64,000 nt of DNA from Actinobacteria bacterium OV320 (GTDB lineage Bacteria > Actinomycetota > Actinomycetes > Streptomycetales > Streptomycetaceae): positions 1 through 64,000 of the forward strand of contig LJCX01000032.1 in assembly GCA_001298545.1 (NCBI GenBank). Direction: 5' to 3'. Of this stretch, positions 25,909 to 34,576 are shown one piece after another. Position 1 is the first letter of the stretch; each line of letters opens with the position of its first letter. The notes below the pieces were generated by a model. The model was not told the origin of the DNA, did no database searches, and was given only the letters and a program-made list of their open reading frames with translations. Both the position numbers and the translations under genes were made by a program.

Positions 25909-27056
25909 TCGACCATGCCCAGGCCGTGGCCCTCGCGCAGCGGGCCCTGGCGCACCTGGAGGCCGGCACGACGGACCAGGCCGAGGATGTGCTGCGGGTC
26001 CCCGTCACGGAATACCTCGACCCCGACCGGTGGCGGCGGGAGGTCGACGTCGTCTTCAAGCGGGTCCCGCTCGCGCTCGCGCTCTCCGTCGAACTCCCGG
26101 GCGCGGGCTCCTACAAGGCCCTGGACGCGCTGGGCACCCCGGTCCTGCTCACCCGTGGACAGGACGGCGTCGTACGGGCGTTCCTCAACGTCTGCCGCCA
26201 CCGCGGCGCCCAGCTGTGCCCGGCCGGAACCGGCACCCGGCACCGCTTCCGCTGTCCCTACCACGCCTGGGTGTACGACGACCGGGGCGGCCTCGTCGCC
26301 GTGCACAAGCCCGGCACCTTCGGGGACGTCGACACCGCCGAACTGGGGCTGCGCCCCCTGCCCGTCGTGGAGAGCCTCGGCTTCGTATGGGTGTGTCTCA
26401 CCCCGGGCGCCGCGATCGACCTGGACGCCTGGCTCGGGGACTACGCGCGCGAGCTGGAGCGGCTCGAACTCGACAAGTGGCACGTCTACGAGCAGCGCGA
26501 ACTGGCCGGACCCGGCTGGAAGGTCGCCTTCGACGGCTATCTGGAGAGCTACCACATCCAGGCACTGCACCGCACCACGTTCGCCCCGACGTCCACCTCC
26601 AACCTGATGGTGGTGGACTCCTTCGGGCCGCACCAGCGGATCCTGTACCCGGTCAAGTCGCTCCGGACGCTGCGGGACATCCCGGTCGAGGACTGGGACC
26701 CCGCGCCGCACTGCGGCACCGTCTACACCGTCTTCCCCAACGTGTCGATCGCCGGCACCTGGGAAGGACACGGAGTCGTCTCCCAGATCATGCCCGGCCC
26801 GGGTGTGGACCGAAGCAGCACCGTGCAGACCATCCTGACGCGCGTGCCGCCGGTCACCGAGGAGGACCGGCGCTACACGGCGGAGTTCAGCGAACTCGTC
26901 GAAAGGGGTGTGGCGGACGAGGACTATCGCACCGGATCTGACGTACAGGCAGCTTTGTCCTCCGGGGCGAATACGCACTTTTTGTTCGGACGCAACGAGT
27001 TGGCGTTGCAGCATCACCATCGCTGGTTGGACCGTCTGCTTGCAGAAGCCAACTAG
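25905..27056 (+). CDS. Rieske non-haem iron oxygenase, alpha subunit type
   Basis: 383 residues from GTG 25905. The Rieske cluster ligands are CRHRGAQLC and CPYHAW (Cys97, His99, Cys117, His120). The mononuclear iron site is in FDGYLESYHIQALHRTTF, with two His and a later Asp expected near ADEDY. It belongs to the single-component ring-hydroxylating/choline-type group and needs a reductase that is not encoded in the window. It may hydroxylate or N-oxidise the AHBA-derived ring; no counterpart in mitomycin synthesis is known to me with certainty. Confidence 0.9.
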   Translation: MIDHAQAVALAQRALAHLEAGTTDQAEDVLRVPVTEYLDPDRWRREVDVVFKRVPLALALSVELPGAGSYKALDALGTPVLLTRGQDGVVRAFLNVCRHRGAQLCPAGTGTRHRFRCPYHAWVYDDRGGLVAVHKPGTFGDVDTAELGLRPLPVVESLGFVWVCLTPGAAIDLDAWLGDYARELERLELDKWHVYEQRELAGPGWKVAFDGYLESYHIQALHRTTFAPTSTSNLMVVDSFGPHQRILYPVKSLRTLRDIPVEDWDPAPHCGTVYTVFPNVSIAGTWEGHGVVSQIMPGPGVDRSSTVQTILTRVPPVTEEDRRYTAEFSELVERGVADEDYRTGSDVQAALSSGANTHFLFGRNELALQHHHRWLDRLLAEAN

Positions 27057-27150
27057 TCAGTGCACAAGTGCTTTTGAGGCTTAGTCAGGATGGACAGCCT
27101 CTGACCCACCGACTAGATTGTCACTCGTCCGAACGAATGAAAGGCTGTCT

Positions 27151-27402
27151 GTGAACCGCGACGAAGTACTCCAGGAGATCCACCAAATCGCCAAGGAGTT
27201 TGCCGCCTCCAGTGGTCGTACGGTGAACGAGAACAGCAGCAACTTCCTCGAAGCCTATGGATTCACCTCGTTGGACGCCCTGGAGTTCCTGCTTCTCCTC
27301 GAAGAGCGCTTCGGTGTGACGTTCGAGGACGAGGACCTCACCGAGGACACGCTCACCTCCGAGGACCGGCTGGCCGACTACGTCGTCGAACGTCTCGGCT
27401 GA
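27151..27402 (+). CDS. Free-standing acyl carrier protein (ACP 3), likely AHBA carrier (MmcB-like)
   Basis: 83 residues from GTG 27151, with AAAGG upstream. Phosphopantetheine site Ser40 in LEAYGFTSLDALEFLLLLEERF, followed by an acidic stretch (FEDEDLTEDTLTSEDRLADY). In mitomycin synthesis the carrier MmcB receives AHBA from the ligase MitE and is glycosylated by MitB while holding it; this ACP, with a MitE-like ligase and a GT2 enzyme in the same direction, is the best candidate for that role. The 94 bases before it contain a short inverted repeat (GCAC-AA-GTGC). Confidence 0.88.
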   Translation: MNRDEVLQEIHQIAKEFAASSGRTVNENSSNFLEAYGFTSLDALEFLLLLEERFGVTFEDEDLTEDTLTSEDRLADYVVERLG

Positions 27403-27421
27403 GTACCGGGGGCCCCGCCAC

Positions 27422-28168
27422 ATGACACCCCCCAAGCTGACGGAAGTCGCTGAGGGATTCTCCGTGCACGCCGTCAGCGCGCTGGACGCGCGCTTTCTGT
27501 ACCGCGAGATGTTCGAAGGCGGAACCTACGCCGGTATTTCCCTTCCCGACGAGCCGTTCGTCATCGACGTCGGGGCGAACATCGGGCTCTTCACGCTCTT
27601 CGTGAAGCAGCGGCGGCCCAAGGCGCGCATCGTGGCCTTCGAGCCGCTGCCCGAACTCGTCGAGGCCCTGCACGCCAACGTGGCGGAGTTCGGCCTCCAC
27701 GACGTGTCCGTGCACGAGACGGCCCTGGGGAGCGAGGAGGCGGCCGGCGTGTCCTTCCGCTACTACCCGCTGCTCCCCAGCAGTTCGACGCTGTACCCGC
27801 AGGATCAGGGTCAGCTGAGGGAACTGCTGGGAAAGAGCTTTCCGCCGCGGGTCGTGGAGCGGATGTTCCAGGGACGCGAGACCACGGTCACCGTCGAACG
27901 GCTCTCCCGGCACATCGGCACCGACCGACCCGTCGATCTTTTGAAGATCGACGCGGTGGGCTCCGAACTGGAGATCCTGCGGGGTGTCGACGTGGAACTG
28001 CGCCCCCTGCTGCGCAACGTTCTCATCGACGTCCAGGACGTGCACGGCCGGGTCGCCGAACTCTGTCTGTATCTGCGGGAGATGGGCCTGGAGCCCAGCG
28101 TTCTGAAACCGCCGATGGCGGACGGAGAGGACACGCTGAACCACCTGATCCACGCCGTGCGGCCGTGA
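27422..28168 (+). CDS. FkbM family SAM-dependent methyltransferase
   Basis: 248 residues. SAM motif I is PFVIDVGANIGLFTLFVKQ (about residues 40-58), with the acidic FEPLPE motif II, as in FkbM-type O-methyltransferases. A later segment VDLLKIDAVGSELEILRGV is the classical FkbM motif, where the usual DVEG is AVGS. It lies 19 bases after ACP 3 and 40 bases before the carbamoyltransferase. It likely methylates a hydroxyl of the product or an ACP-bound intermediate. Unlike most members it has an extended middle region (residues 115-150). Confidence 0.85.
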   Translation: MTPPKLTEVAEGFSVHAVSALDARFLYREMFEGGTYAGISLPDEPFVIDVGANIGLFTLFVKQRRPKARIVAFEPLPELVEALHANVAEFGLHDVSVHETALGSEEAAGVSFRYYPLLPSSSTLYPQDQGQLRELLGKSFPPRVVERMFQGRETTVTVERLSRHIGTDRPVDLLKIDAVGSELEILRGVDVELRPLLRNVLIDVQDVHGRVAELCLYLREMGLEPSVLKPPMADGEDTLNHLIHAVRP

Positions 28169-28208
28169 CACAAGGAATCCTGCGAGCTCAAAGAGGGGGA
28201 ACACAGGG

Positions 28209-29936
28209 ATGCTGACGCTCGGCCTGGGCGGGTCCAATCACGACTTCGCGGCCTGTCTCGTCTCCGACGGCGTCATCGCCGCGGGAATCGAGGAGGAGCG
28301 GGTACGCCGGGTCAAGTACTCGGTCGGAGTCAACTCACTGTTCAACGAGTCGTGGCGGTACTGCCTCGACATGGCTCAGGCACGCCTCGCGGACGTCGAC
28401 GTCATCGTCGCCGACGACACGCTGCTGGCACCCGCGTACTTTCCCTTCCGTAAGCGCATTCACCTGATACGTCATCACATGGCGCACGCCGCCAGCACTT
28501 TCTTCCCCTCGCCCTTCGAACGGGCCGCCATTCTCGTGGTCGACGGAGCGGGCAGCCTGATCGACGACCAGGGCGTGGAGACCCTCACCACCGCCGTCGG
28601 CGAGGGCACCACCATCACCGAACTGTCCAAGGTGCTCGGCACCAACTGGTCCACCGACGGCCTCAGCGCCCTTCGGGTCTACCAGGCCGGGGACAGCGAC
28701 CACTCCCTCGGCTACATGTACAAGGCGGTCAGCAAGGCCATCGGCTTCGTCCTCTACGAGAACGAGTACGAAGGCCGCCACTGGTACCTGTCCGAGGACG
28801 GCAAGACGATGGGCCTCGCGCCCTACGGAACCCCGCGCTACTGCAAGGAGTTCCGCGACTACCTCACGCTGCTGCCCGACGGCCGCTACGAACTGCACCT
28901 CAAGAACGGCGGACTGCTCGACTTCATCGAGCACGCCCTCGACGGCTACACGGGCGACGAGCGCTTCGCCCGCGCCGCCGATCTGGCCTACGCGGCCCAG
29001 GACACACTGGAGGAGACCCTCCTGCACGTTGCCCGCCGACTCCACGCGGACACCGGGCTCACCGATCTGTGTCTGGCCGGCGGAGTCGCGCTGAACTGCG
29101 TGGCCAACGGCCGGCTGCTGCGCGAGACCCCCTTCGAGAACGTCTTCGTGCAGCCCGCCGCGGGCGACGGAGGCTGCGCCGTCGGCAACGCCTACTACGG
29201 CTACCACGTCATCGCCGGCCGGCCCCGCGAAAAGCCCGCCCGCACCGCCCAGCGCCACGCCTACCTGGGCCGCACCTACGACGACGGCGAGGTACGGGCC
29301 GCGCTCGACGCCTGCGGACTGCCCTACCGCAAAGTGGACGAGCCGTCCCGGATCGGGGCCGAGCTGCTCGCGCAGGGCAAGCTTCTGGGCTGGTTCACCG
29401 GCGGGGCGGAGTTCGGACCGCGCGCCCTGGGCCACCGCAGCATCCTGGCCGATCCCCGGCGCGCCGAGATGAAGGACATCATCAACGCCCGCGTCAAGCA
29501 CCGCGAGCCCTTCCGGCCCTTCGCCCCGGCGGTACTGCGCGAGCATGCGGCCGACTACTTCGACCTCGACATCGAGTCGCCGTACATGCTGATCGTGGCC
29601 CCGGTCCGGCCCGAGAAGCAGGGCGAGGTCCCGGCCATCGTGCACGTCGACGGCACCGCCCGGGTGCAGACCGTGACAGCCGAGGACAACGGCACGTACC
29701 ACGGGCTGATCGAGCACTTCCACCGGTTGACCGGAGTTCCGGTGGTGCTCAACACATCGTTCAACGACAACGGTCAGCCGATCGTCGAGACCCCGCAGCA
29801 GGCCCTCGAGTTCTACAGCGGCAGCCGGCTGGACTGGATGATCATCGAAAACTACGTGGTGGCGCACTCGGCCGACGACCTGGAGGCCCTGGTGTCCTCC
29901 CTGTCGTCGGCGACCGGCAGCCCCGCCACCGACTGA
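28209..29936 (+). CDS. O-carbamoyltransferase (NodU/CmcH/TobZ family)
   Basis: 575 residues, normal for the family. N-terminal kinase-like Kae1 domain with GLGGSNHDFAACLV, metal-binding HHMAHAASTF and VVDGAGSLID; C-terminal YrdC-like domain with GWFTGGAEFGPRALGHRSILADPR and HREPFRPFAPAVL. The enzyme makes carbamoyl adenylate from carbamoyl phosphate and ATP and transfers the carbamoyl to a hydroxyl. Mitomycins and FR900482 both bear an O-carbamoyl group, so this supports the proposed core. Start ATG 28209 has GAGGGG upstream. Confidence 0.93.
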   Translation: MLTLGLGGSNHDFAACLVSDGVIAAGIEEERVRRVKYSVGVNSLFNESWRYCLDMAQARLADVDVIVADDTLLAPAYFPFRKRIHLIRHHMAHAASTFFPSPFERAAILVVDGAGSLIDDQGVETLTTAVGEGTTITELSKVLGTNWSTDGLSALRVYQAGDSDHSLGYMYKAVSKAIGFVLYENEYEGRHWYLSEDGKTMGLAPYGTPRYCKEFRDYLTLLPDGRYELHLKNGGLLDFIEHALDGYTGDERFARAADLAYAAQDTLEETLLHVARRLHADTGLTDLCLAGGVALNCVANGRLLRETPFENVFVQPAAGDGGCAVGNAYYGYHVIAGRPREKPARTAQRHAYLGRTYDDGEVRAALDACGLPYRKVDEPSRIGAELLAQGKLLGWFTGGAEFGPRALGHRSILADPRRAEMKDIINARVKHREPFRPFAPAVLREHAADYFDLDIESPYMLIVAPVRPEKQGEVPAIVHVDGTARVQTVTAEDNGTYHGLIEHFHRLTGVPVVLNTSFNDNGQPIVETPQQALEFYSGSRLDWMIIENYVVAHSADDLEALVSSLSSATGSPATD

Positions 29937-29958
29937 GACCGACTGAGAGGGACGCACT

Positions 29959-31167
29959 GTGGCTCTGGCACTCGACGGCGGGAATCCGGTCCGCCGCCAC
30001 GACTTTCCGGCCTGGCCGTACCACGACGACACCGAACGCGCGGCGCTGATCCGCGCAGTCGACCAGGGCCAGTGGTGGCGAGTCGGCGGTTCCGAGATCA
30101 CCTCTTTCGAGGCGGAGTTCGGCGAGTACCACGGCGGCACGACGCTCGCCGTCACCAACGGTACCCACGCCCTGGAACTCGGCCTGGAACTGCTGGGCCT
30201 CAAGCCGGGCGACGAGGTGATCGTGCCCGCCTTCACGTTCATCTCCACCTCCATCGCGGTACAGCGCGCGGGCGGCGTCCCGGTCCCGGTCGACGTGGAC
30301 CCCGTGACGTACTGCCTCGACCCGCAGACGCTGGAGGCGGTCCGCACACCACGGACACGCGTCGTCATCCCGGTCCACATGGCCGGGCACGTCGCCGACA
30401 TGGACGCCATCGGAGCCTGGGCCGCCCGGCACGACATCGTCGTCTTCCAGGACGCCGCGCACGCGCACGGCGCCGTCTGGTCCGGCCGGCGCGTCGGCGA
30501 CTTCGGTACGCTCGCCGCGTTCAGCTTCCAGAACGGCAAGCTGATGACCGCGGGGGAGGGCGGGGCGCTGCTCCTGCCGTCGCAGGAGTGGTTCGACGAG
30601 GCGTTCTCCCGGCACAGCTGCGGCCGGCCCCTCGGCGACACGAACTACGAGCACCGCACCCCGTCGTCCAACTACCGCATGACGGAGTTCGCCGGGGCCG
30701 TTCTGCGCGCCCAGCTCGCACGGCTCGCCGAGCAGAACGCACGCCGCGAGAGCCGCTGGAAGACGCTCTCCGCGGCGCTGCGCGAGATACCCGGGGTGGT
30801 CCCACAGGGCCGCGATCCGCGCTGTGACCTCAACCCGCACTACATGGCCATGGCCGCCCTCGATCCCGCGGCGCACCCCGGGATCGACCGTGACCTGCTG
30901 GTCAGGGCGGTGGTCGCCGAGGGCATACCCGCCTTCGTCAACTACCCGCCGGTCTACCGCACCCAGGCCCACGAGGCGCTGCTCGGCAACGGACTGCCGG
31001 ACACGGCCGAGCTCGCCGAGCGCAACCCGGTCAGCGAACATCTGGGCGCGCACGGCTTCTGGCTGCACCACCGGGTGCTGCTCGGCACGGACGCCGACTG
31101 CGCCGACGTCGCGGAGGCCGTGGCCAAGGTGCTGACCGAGCTGGCGGGGAAGAAGCGTTCCGCTTGA
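29959..31167 (+). CDS. AHBA synthase (PLP-dependent, DegT/RifK type)
   Basis: 402 residues from GTG 29959, preceded by GAGAGGGA. The sequence carries the AHBA-synthase hallmarks: QGQWWRVGG, AVTNGTHALELGLELL, DEVIVPAFTFISTS, PVHMAGHVADMDA, QDAAHAHGAVW, SFQNGKLMTAGEGGALL with the PLP Lys, and RHSCGRP. This enzyme aromatises aminodehydroshikimate to 3-amino-5-hydroxybenzoate and, with a RifL-type partner, can transaminate UDP-3-keto-glucose. It is followed directly by the RifL-like gene, as in rifamycin. This is the diagnostic gene of an AHBA cluster. Confidence 0.95.
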   Translation: MALALDGGNPVRRHDFPAWPYHDDTERAALIRAVDQGQWWRVGGSEITSFEAEFGEYHGGTTLAVTNGTHALELGLELLGLKPGDEVIVPAFTFISTSIAVQRAGGVPVPVDVDPVTYCLDPQTLEAVRTPRTRVVIPVHMAGHVADMDAIGAWAARHDIVVFQDAAHAHGAVWSGRRVGDFGTLAAFSFQNGKLMTAGEGGALLLPSQEWFDEAFSRHSCGRPLGDTNYEHRTPSSNYRMTEFAGAVLRAQLARLAEQNARRESRWKTLSAALREIPGVVPQGRDPRCDLNPHYMAMAALDPAAHPGIDRDLLVRAVVAEGIPAFVNYPPVYRTQAHEALLGNGLPDTAELAERNPVSEHLGAHGFWLHHRVLLGTDADCADVAEAVAKVLTELAGKKRSA

Positions 31168-32237
31168 TGAGGGTCGCCGTCATCGGACTGGGCTGGGTGG
31201 CCCGCGAGGTATGGCTGCCCAGGCTGGTCAAGCACCCGGACTTCGACGTCGTCGCCGTGGTGGAGCCGCGGCCCGAGGCCGTGGAGCGGGCCGCCACGCT
31301 GGTGGGCGGGGCGCGGGTGTACGGCGGGTACCAGGAGCTCGGGCCGCGTGAGGCCGACCTCGTGTTCGTCCTCACCCCGAACCACACCCACGGCGCCCAC
31401 GCGAGCCACTTCCTGCGCCAGGGCCTCGCCGTGTTTCTGGAGAAGCCCACGGGCACCGACTTCGGCCACCTGCGGCTCCTCGAAGACGCCGCCCGCGACG
31501 GCGGGGGGCGGCTGCTGCTGTCCACCGCCGCTCGACACCGCGCGGACGTGGGGGAGCTGGCGCGTCTCGTCGCCGACGGTGCGCTCGGCACGCCCCGTCA
31601 CGCCGAGCTGAGCTGGGTGCGCTCCCGGGGCATTCCCGGCAGTGACTGGTTCGCCCGCAGGGAGACGGCCGGCGGCGGGGTCCTGGTCGACCTGGGCTGG
31701 CACGTCATCGACGTCCTGCACCACCTGTGGGGTGCCTCCGGCGTGCGCCACGCCACCGCCCTCGCCTCCAGCGACTTCCTCACCCGCGCGGGCTGGGGCG
31801 CGGACTGGCACACGGGCACGGCCGGCCTGGCGAACGCCGATGTGGAGGACCAGCTCACCGCCCTGGTGGCCACCGAGCGCTACGGAATGCACCTGCGCTT
31901 CGCCTGGGCCTCGCACGAGCCGGTCGACCGCACCCGGCTGGTGCTGCACGGCACCGCGGGCACCGCCGAACTGACCACCACGTTCGGCTTCAGCCCCCGA
32001 CGTGTCGGCGAACCGACGCTCACACTCCGCCAGGCGGGATCAGAGCGCCGGGTGCCGTTGCCCCCGGCCGGCGTCGGCGACGAGTACGACCAGCAACTCG
32101 ACGCGCTGGCCGCCGAACTGGCCCGGCCCGACGCCACGGACCGGGCGCTGCGCGAGGCCCGTGAAGCCCTGGCCGTCGTCGAGGCCTGTTACCGCGCCAC
32201 GTCCGCCCGTTGGACAGCACCGGAGACGAATTCATGA
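31167..32237 (+). CDS. Gfo/Idh/MocA oxidoreductase, RifL-like (copy 2)
   Basis: 356 residues from ATG 31167, which shares one base with the AHBA synthase stop (TGATG). Motifs: VAVIGLGWVAREVWLPRLVK, FVLTPNHTHGAHASHFL, FLEKPTGTDFGHLRLL, and GGGVLVDLGWHVIDVLHHLW with the catalytic His. In the rifamycin system RifL oxidises UDP-glucose at C3 together with RifK, leading to UDP-kanosamine. ATGA overlap with the next aminotransferase gene. Position and coupling make the kanosamine role likely, but the second oxidoreductase at 21.7 kb could also play it. Confidence 0.9.
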   Translation: MRVAVIGLGWVAREVWLPRLVKHPDFDVVAVVEPRPEAVERAATLVGGARVYGGYQELGPREADLVFVLTPNHTHGAHASHFLRQGLAVFLEKPTGTDFGHLRLLEDAARDGGGRLLLSTAARHRADVGELARLVADGALGTPRHAELSWVRSRGIPGSDWFARRETAGGGVLVDLGWHVIDVLHHLWGASGVRHATALASSDFLTRAGWGADWHTGTAGLANADVEDQLTALVATERYGMHLRFAWASHEPVDRTRLVLHGTAGTAELTTTFGFSPRRVGEPTLTLRQAGSERRVPLPPAGVGDEYDQQLDALAAELARPDATDRALREAREALAVVEACYRATSARWTAPETNS

Positions 32238-33454
32238 CTGCATCCCTGTCCGAGCCCACGGCGCTGCGCTACGAGCCGCTGCGCGGCCTCGCCCTGTGGG
32301 GCCAGGAGGAGAAGGCCGCCGCACTGGACGTGCTGGAGAGCCGCTCCCTGTTCCGGTACTACGGTCCCGCGCTCCAGCGCCGCGTCGAGCGGTTCGAGGA
32401 GCGGTTCGCCGCCCTGCACCAGGCACCCCACGCGGTCGGCGTGTCCTCCGGCACCGCCGCCCTGACCTGTGCCCTGATCGGCCTGGGGATACCCGAGGGC
32501 GGTGAGGTCATCGTGCCGTCGGCCACCTTCATCGGCTGCGTCAACGCCGTCGTCGCCGCGCGCGGCGTCCCCGTCTTCGCCGACATCGACGAGTCGCTCA
32601 CCCTCGACCCGACGGCGTGGGAGAAGCTCGTCACCGAGCGGACCTTCGCGGTCATGCCCGTCCACCTGAACAACGCCGCCGCCGACATGGACCCCATCCT
32701 GGCCGTCGCCCGTGAGCACGGCATCCGGGTCCTGGAGGACGCCGCCCAGGCCTGCGGGGTCAGCTACCGGGGGCGGCCGGTGGGCTCGATCGGTGACGCG
32801 GGGGCCTTCAGTTTCCAGCTGGAGAAGAACATCACCGCCGGTGAGGGCGGCGCCGTCGTCACGACGGACCCCGACGTCCACGACCGCGTGGTCCGCTACC
32901 AGGACCAGGGCGGGCAGTTCACCACCTCACGCAGCGGCGAGCGTGGCGGTGCCGCGGGCGAGGCCTTCCTCGGCGCCAACCTGCGGATGACCGAGATCGC
33001 CGGCGCCCTGCTGTCCGTACAGCTGGAACGGCTCACGCCGATGCTGCGACGGCTGCGCGACATCGCCCGGACCGTCCGCGCGGACCTCGCCGACCTGGAG
33101 CTCGAGTGGCGGCGGCTGCCGGACGAGGAGGGCAGCGGCGGCGATCTCACGGTCCTGCTGGACGACCGCATGGCCGCCCGCCGGTTCGTCACCGTGCTCA
33201 CCGCGGCCGGCATCCCAGCGGCCACGCTCTATTCGGGCCGCCTGGTCCAGCAGAACCCCGCCGTCCGCGCCGGCCGCACCCCCTGGGGCGTCGCCTGGGA
33301 CGCCACCGCGCGCCTGCGCGCCAGCGAGGCCGTGCTGGGCCGGTCCGTCACCGTCGGACTCGGCGCGACCATGACGGACGACGACGTGGCCCATCTGGTG
33401 GCGAGCATGCGGACGGCGGCCGAGGCCGTCCGAAAGGGAGCGAACCGTGAGTGA
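32234..33454 (+). CDS. Second DegT/DnrJ/EryC1 aminotransferase, distinct from AHBA synthase
   Basis: 406 residues. PLP Lys in FSFQLEKNITAGEGGAVV and the Asp in RVLEDAAQACGVSY. It lacks the AHBA-synthase hallmarks (no WWR motif, no SCGRP) and looks instead like sugar or inosose aminotransferases. Coupled to the RifL-like gene before and overlapping the phosphatase gene after it by 8 bases. Options: transamination of a 3-keto sugar for kanosamine, or introduction of a second nitrogen into the glucosamine-derived part or the side chain. Confidence 0.88.
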   Translation: MTASLSEPTALRYEPLRGLALWGQEEKAAALDVLESRSLFRYYGPALQRRVERFEERFAALHQAPHAVGVSSGTAALTCALIGLGIPEGGEVIVPSATFIGCVNAVVAARGVPVFADIDESLTLDPTAWEKLVTERTFAVMPVHLNNAAADMDPILAVAREHGIRVLEDAAQACGVSYRGRPVGSIGDAGAFSFQLEKNITAGEGGAVVTTDPDVHDRVVRYQDQGGQFTTSRSGERGGAAGEAFLGANLRMTEIAGALLSVQLERLTPMLRRLRDIARTVRADLADLELEWRRLPDEEGSGGDLTVLLDDRMAARRFVTVLTAAGIPAATLYSGRLVQQNPAVRAGRTPWGVAWDATARLRASEAVLGRSVTVGLGATMTDDDVAHLVASMRTAAEAVRKGANRE

Positions 33455-34106
33455 CCTCTGGCCGCGGGCCGTCGTCCTGGACCTGGACGGCGTCCTCATC
33501 GACAGCATCCACGTGATGCGCAGGGCATTCCAGCGGGCGTACGACCTCGCGGTCGGCGACGGCGAGGCGCCCTTCGAGGAGTACCTGACCCACCTCGGGC
33601 GGCACATGCCCGACACCTTGGCGATCATGGGCCTGCCCGTCGGGATGTACGAACCGTTCGTCGTCGAGAGCCGCAAGCTGGTCCACGAGATCGAGCCGTG
33701 CCCCGGCGCCGCGGAACTGCTCGCCGGACTGCGCGAGGCCGGCGTTCCGACCGCCGTCGCCACCGGCAAGACCCATGGCCGTGCCGTGGAGGCACTGGCG
33801 GCAACCGGCCTGCTGGACCTGGTGGACGCGGTGTGCGGCAGCGACGAGGTGGTGCACGGCAAGCCGGCTCCCGACATCGTCCTGCTCGCCCTGGAGAAGA
33901 TCGGCGCCGCCGCCGAGGGCGCCGTCATGGTCGGCGACTCCGCGCTGGACCTGCGGGCCGGCCGCGCGGCCGGCACCCGTACGGCCGCCGGTCTCTGGGG
34001 CCAGGGCGACCGGGAGGAACTGCTCGCCCACCGGCCCGAACTGGTGGCCGGCTCGTGCGCCGAGCTTGCCGCACTGCTGCACCGCCGTGAAGGGACCCCC
34101 GCGTGA
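33447..34106 (+). CDS. HAD-superfamily phosphatase, RifM-like
   Basis: 219 residues. HAD motif I is VVLDLDGVLIDSIHVMRRAF; motif II Thr in AVATGKTHGRA; Lys in HGKPAPDIVLLAL; acidic motif IV in AVMVGDSALDLRAGRAAG. This is a subfamily I phosphatase of the Gph type. In AHBA clusters RifM-type proteins belong to the kanosamine supply route. Overlaps both neighbouring genes, so it is translated within the operon. Confidence 0.9.
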   Translation: MSDLWPRAVVLDLDGVLIDSIHVMRRAFQRAYDLAVGDGEAPFEEYLTHLGRHMPDTLAIMGLPVGMYEPFVVESRKLVHEIEPCPGAAELLAGLREAGVPTAVATGKTHGRAVEALAATGLLDLVDAVCGSDEVVHGKPAPDIVLLALEKIGAAAEGAVMVGDSALDLRAGRAAGTRTAAGLWGQGDREELLAHRPELVAGSCAELAALLHRREGTPA

Positions 34107-34576
34107 CCATCGCCCAGACCTCCCGTGACCTGCTGCTGCTCAACGGCCCCAACCTGGGCACGCTCGGCACGCGCGAACCCGGGATCTACGGCACCACCAC
34201 CCTCGCCGAGGTGGAGGAGTCGGTGGCCGAGCTGCTGGCCCGCGCCGGATACGGGCTGCGCAGCGAACAACACGACGGCGAGGGCGAGTTGATCCGTGCC
34301 CTGCGCAAACACCGGGACACCGCCGCCGCGATCGTCAATCCCGGCGCGCTGATGATCGCCGGCTGGAGCCTGCGCGACGCCCTCGCCGACTACCCGGCGC
34401 CCTGGGCCGAGGTGCACATCTCCAACGTCTGGGCCCGCGAGTCCTTCCGGCACAACTCCGTCGTCTCGCCCCTCGCCGTGGGTGTCATCGCGGGCTTCGG
34501 CACACACGGGTACGAACTCGCCGCCGAGGCACTGGTACGGCGGCTGGAGACGGCGGCGCAGGGTACGGCGAAGTGA
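34103..34576 (+). CDS. Type II 3-dehydroquinate dehydratase family, aminoDHQ dehydratase (RifJ-like)
   Basis: 157 residues, the normal subunit size of the dodecameric AroQ. Motifs: LLLLNGPNLGTLGTREPGIYG with the catalytic Tyr and loop Arg, IVNPGALMIAGWSLRDAL, VHISNVWARESFRHNSVVS with the catalytic His. The usual N-L-N-L after G-P is N-L-G-T here, so one conserved Asn of the active-site loop is Gly. In the AHBA route it dehydrates aminoDHQ to aminodehydroshikimate; the Asn change may reflect the amino substrate. GTGA overlaps on both sides. Confidence 0.92.
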   Translation: MTIAQTSRDLLLLNGPNLGTLGTREPGIYGTTTLAEVEESVAELLARAGYGLRSEQHDGEGELIRALRKHRDTAAAIVNPGALMIAGWSLRDALADYPAPWAEVHISNVWARESFRHNSVVSPLAVGVIAGFGTHGYELAAEALVRRLETAAQGTAK

